DNA from: Gemmatimonadales bacterium
GTDB lineage: Bacteria > Gemmatimonadota > Gemmatimonadetes > Longimicrobiales > Gaopeijiaceae
Reading direction: 5' to 3'
Assembly (NCBI GenBank): GCA_007695225.1
Contig: REED01000103.1
Location: 1 to 43,025 of the forward strand
Length of the DNA: 43,025 nt
Shown here: one piece after another, positions 43,001 through 43,025 of the stretch
Position numbering within the stretch: the stretch's first letter is position 1
How the letters are laid out: every line of letters starts with the position of its first letter
The notes under the pieces: generated by a model
Seen by the model: the letters and a program-made list of their open reading frames with translations, nothing else
Told to the model about the DNA's origin: nothing
Database searches by the model: none
Translations under genes and position numbers: made by a program

Positions 43001-43025
43001 GGGGGGGGGGGGGGGGGGGGGGGGG
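43001..43025. other. Terminal poly-G run, probable artefact
   Basis: Twenty-five consecutive G reach the window end. Runs of this kind are typical of two-colour sequencing dark cycles or untrimmed read ends and are not likely to be genomic. Confidence 0.85.

Overview
The window is chromosomal DNA from a high-GC, Gram-negative-type bacterium with an outer membrane. TolC/RND efflux genes, lipoproteins with lipoboxes, LepB and RseP all point to a diderm envelope. The short primary-type sigma factor, the split PntA, the small TonB-plug-like lipoprotein and the DUF222/HNH gene fit Gemmatimonadota. That placement is inference from gene content and GC, with no marker gene or search behind it. The window ends in 25 consecutive G, so its right edge is probably a contig end with a sequencing artefact.

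Layout. 1-12.8 kb: a secreted protein of unknown function divergent from a very large NtrY-like membrane histidine kinase; an RsbRD-N-like helical protein; a PLP amino-acid decarboxylase; an exported type II-like asparaginase; a convergent three-gene pntAA-pntAB-pntB operon for proton-translocating transhydrogenase; and a HAD hydrolase. 12.7-22.6 kb: a likely efflux operon (TolC-type channel, lipoprotein adaptor, two different RND permeases) behind a TGTAC-rich intergenic region. 22.6-24.8 kb: a repeat-rich gene-free stretch, then a DUF222/HNH endonuclease gene with a structured 5' region. 24.8-30.6 kb: comM, a cysteine-desulfurase-like enzyme, thpR, a membrane-anchored unknown protein and an NtrC-class response regulator. 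30.6-32 kb (minus strand): a plug-like lipoprotein overlapping a matrixin-type metalloprotease lipoprotein. 32.1-34 kb: lepB and a primary-type sigma factor.

34-42.8 kb is a continuous same-strand cluster: rplM-rpsI-rpsB-tsf-pyrH-frr-uppS-cdsA-dxr-rseP. It joins translation (L13, S9, S2, EF-Ts, ribosome recycling) to UMP supply, undecaprenyl and phospholipid precursors, isoprenoid synthesis and envelope-stress proteolysis. A clear sigma70-type promoter (TTGACA, 17 bp, TACCAT) lies 5' of rplM.

The most unusual signal is a genome-style pattern rather than one gene. Short tandem repeats, mostly with 14-17 nt units and one of 28 nt, sit at the ends of many genes. In at least eight cases the repeat contains the stop codon or starts within a few bases of it. 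In several of these the period is not a multiple of three, so TGA recurs in two or all three frames just after the gene. Other leads are an inverted repeat that would hide the ribosome-binding site of the HNH gene, a 16-bp perfect palindrome found both upstream of and inside that gene, and the TGTACA dyad in front of the efflux operon. I found no rRNA, tRNA, CRISPR array, intact insertion sequence or prophage.
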